Part shown: piece by piece, positions 62,517 through 64,000 of the stretch
Numbering within the stretch: the first letter of the stretch is position 1
Layout: each line of letters opens with the position of its first letter
Source of the DNA: Photobacterium galatheae
Lineage (GTDB): Bacteria; Pseudomonadota; Gammaproteobacteria; Enterobacterales; Vibrionaceae
NCBI RefSeq assembly: GCF_000695255.1
Contig: NZ_JMIB01000027.1
Location: 186,001 to 250,000 of the forward strand
Reading direction: 5' to 3'
DNA length: 64,000 nt
The notes under the pieces: generated by a model
What the model was told of the DNA's origin: nothing
Database searches by the model: none
Seen by the model: the letters and a program-made list of their open reading frames with translations, nothing else
Position numbers and translations under genes: made by a program

Positions 62517-62548
62517 CCTCACGTTCTGTCGCAAAAAAATGAAAATCT

Positions 62549-63205
62549 ATGTTTAGAATTAACTCTGATCTTTATGTGAGTGATTGCGGGACCAAATATG
62601 CAATTAAGCATAGTGAGCGCCAGTGGGATGTTGGTGAAGTCGTCTCACTCCGCTTAGTCAAAGACCAATCCTCCGCATCGAACGCCTTGTTTAAGGAAGG
62701 AATTCCTGTTTACTTCGTTTACTTTAGTGATTTTTGCCTGGGTTATCAGCTGATTCTTGATGAAGATCGTCTTAGAATTTCTAACGCGATTGCCAAAAAG
62801 TGGCTAAAGCCACGTCGATATCATGAACTTGAAAGGAAAATATCTAAAGCTCTACACGATCGAACGGCTGAGCTTGATCAGTTAGACAAAGAGTACGGAC
62901 TGATTGAAATCAATGCTCTCAGTAACAAACTCACGGTAAGGCAATTGCTCGCTTTACTCTCTGCGAAAGAAGTGGGGTGCAAGCTCTTTGAGCAGAATCA
63001 TCGTGGCTGGTCAATTTCAATCCCAGAAAACGTTAAGCTGAAGTCAAGCGCCTTAGACTATCGGCTTCACGATCACGATATCGAACATATGAAGTCTCAA
63101 GGGTTCCTGGAGCCTAAAGAAACGCATGTATACTCTATTGTAAAGTATCCTCAAATTTCCCCTCCGTTTGACCTTAGCAAAGCGCTCTATGCTCAGCAAA
63201 AATAA
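62549..63205 (+). CDS. Hypothetical protein
   Basis: 218 residues, soluble. N-terminal half beta-rich, middle (~85-125) a charged coiled-coil-like helix (ISKALHDRTAELDQLDKEYG), C-terminal part mixed. Unknown family. Own promoter; hairpin after the stop. Confidence 0.6.
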   Translation: MFRINSDLYVSDCGTKYAIKHSERQWDVGEVVSLRLVKDQSSASNALFKEGIPVYFVYFSDFCLGYQLILDEDRLRISNAIAKKWLKPRRYHELERKISKALHDRTAELDQLDKEYGLIEINALSNKLTVRQLLALLSAKEVGCKLFEQNHRGWSISIPENVKLKSSALDYRLHDHDIEHMKSQGFLEPKETHVYSIVKYPQISPPFDLSKALYAQQK

Positions 63206-63209
63206 ACAG

Positions 63210-63235
63210 TAAGCGCTCTCATTTAAGCGCTTATT
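63210..63235 (+). terminator. Terminator-like hairpin
   Basis: TAAGCGC (63210-63216) pairs with GCGCTTA (63227-63233), followed by TT. Moderate. Confidence 0.5.
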
Positions 63236-63458
63236 GCCAGTCTAGGTAACTCGCCACCACAAGGATAAATGGCAAAACTGCGCTCTCCAGGCTCTCATTA
63301 ACTCAGATCACTTTCCCCTTTCGCTCACGCCTTTGAGCTCTTGATTCGTCCTTATCCTGTCTGATGGCTTGAGGCATCGTGAGCAGGCAAGCAAGCTATC
63401 TGGAATTCTCACATTTTCTGAAAGCTTCGCGATTATGTCTCCCATTTACAGAGATATT

Positions 63459-63476
63459 GCGGCAAAATAGAGACAA
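63459..63476 (+). promoter_or_regulatory. Promoter-like extended motif before the YfbR-like gene
   Basis: TGCGGCAAAATAGAGACA, -10-like AATAGA at 63466-63471, 28 bp before the GTG start. Confidence 0.5.
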
Positions 63477-63498
63477 GTCAATTTTGGAGTATACCGCT

Positions 63499-64000
63499 GT
63501 GAAAAATGTGATCAAATACACTTATAAAGCGAATGCACTTTTTGCGCTCGTTCGTCGAACGCGTTACATTAAACGGTGGTCGCTGATGTTCAATGTATCC
63601 GAGGAAAACGTTGGGGAACATAGTCATGAAGTCGCCATTTTTGCTCATGGTATCGCTGTGATTGGCATGAATAACTTTGGTCGCGCGTACAATCCTGAAC
63701 GTATCGGAATGATTGCGGTTTATCATGAGCTGAGTGAAAGTGTCCTTGGCGATCAACCTACGACGCTGAAACATGCTACTGAAGAAACGACAGCCTTCTT
63801 TAAAGGGATTGAAGGAGAGGTTGAAAAAGACATCGTTGACACACTTCCATCCTCTATTCGTAATCATATGGCCAGCCTCACTTTATCCAGCCAATTTCTT
63901 GAACATGAAAAAGACATTGTTAAAGCAGCAGACTTACTGAGCATGCTTCTTAAATGTGATCATGAACTGAGTCTGGGAAATAGAGAGTTTTCTTCTGCAA
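63499..64000 (+). CDS. YfbR-like HD-domain 5'-deoxynucleotidase (partial)
   Basis: First 167 residues; continues past the window. GTG start behind TTTGGAG. Matches YfbR along its length: RYIKRWSLMFNVSEENVGEHSHEVAIFAH in consecutive parts, YHELSESVLGDQPT, VKAADLLSMLLKC. The family dephosphorylates dNMPs to adjust nucleotide pools. At the HD metal site E. coli has His-Asp; here it is His76-Glu77, with the downstream Glu80 and Asp85 kept, so metal binding or activity may differ. Together with ndk it points to nucleotide-pool control. Confidence 0.85.
   Translation, partial: MKNVIKYTYKANALFALVRRTRYIKRWSLMFNVSEENVGEHSHEVAIFAHGIAVIGMNNFGRAYNPERIGMIAVYHELSESVLGDQPTTLKHATEETTAFFKGIEGEVEKDIVDTLPSSIRNHMASLTLSSQFLEHEKDIVKAADLLSMLLKCDHELSLGNREFSSA

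Noticed and set aside
1-64000. Window as a jumbo phage genome
   Set aside because: No capsid, portal, tail, terminase, lysis or phage polymerase genes, while porin, rod-shape and toxin-antitoxin genes are present. Insertion sequences, integrases and rRNA were looked for and not seen either.

Overview
The window looks like part of a Gram-negative gammaproteobacterial genome. RecA, RecB/C/D, ClpX, PncB, NadE and YfbR-like sequences all match the enterobacterial/vibrio form of these families. tRNA genes encode their CCA ends, there is an outer-membrane porin and periplasmic proteins, and rho-independent terminators follow many genes. No ribosomal-protein, central-metabolism or other long conserved chromosomal operon is present, and no phage structural, terminase, portal or integrase gene. 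Single copies of widely separated housekeeping genes (recA, recBCD, clpX, mrdA-rodA, ndk, tandem HU, ProQ-like, DksA-like, cold shock) are scattered among unrecognised genes. My inference is a large secondary replicon (megaplasmid or chromid) carrying its own set of DNA-maintenance and cell-envelope functions, but this cannot be proved from the window alone.

Layout. 0-9 kb: tandem-HU protein, a four-tRNA cluster (Ser-GCT, Met-CAT, Arg-TCT, Gly-TCC), porin, hypotheticals, ndk, stomatin/NfeD pair. 9-13.5 kb: secreted Ig-like protein, hypothetical membrane protein, and a hipB-hipA-like module with six operators. 13.5-20.3 kb: NAD salvage regulon (pncA, nrtR, a pncB-nadE fusion) sharing NrtR operators; inside it lies a ~340-nt structured RNA candidate and an unknown membrane protein. 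20.7-25 kb: hypotheticals, small RNA candidates, a ProQ/FinO RNA chaperone and a DsbA-like protein. 25.3-29.3 kb: rodA/mrdA rod-shape pair and a cold-shock-domain protein. 29.4-36.1 kb: AT-richer, less recognisable region with a type IV pilin-like protein, a half-size GspF-like protein, a short pilus-chaperone-like protein, a K+ channel and a CNNM/CorC protein. 36.5-39.4 kb: clpX and recA. 39.6-53.6 kb: hypotheticals, a lipoprotein serine protease, recC, a capsule-type (KpsC-like) protein, recB-recD. 53.6-64 kb: hypotheticals, a DksA/TraR zinc-finger protein, a radical SAM/SPASM enzyme, a YfiM-like protein and the start of a YfbR-like nucleotidase.

How it works together. A promoter-type element with an unusually conserved extension (consensus about GTGGTAATATARTGACA around the -10 hexamer) recurs about 20 times, nearly always facing a gene or a short transcript that ends in a terminator. 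It helped to place several start codons and to find candidate RNAs. NAD salvage appears jointly controlled by NrtR, whose operators contain the -35 boxes of pncA, nrtR and pncB-nadE. RecA plus RecBCD give a complete double-strand-break repair set, ClpX has no ClpP partner here, and the ProQ-like protein is directly preceded by a candidate small RNA.

All functional names rest on motif and family recognition by eye; no database search was run.
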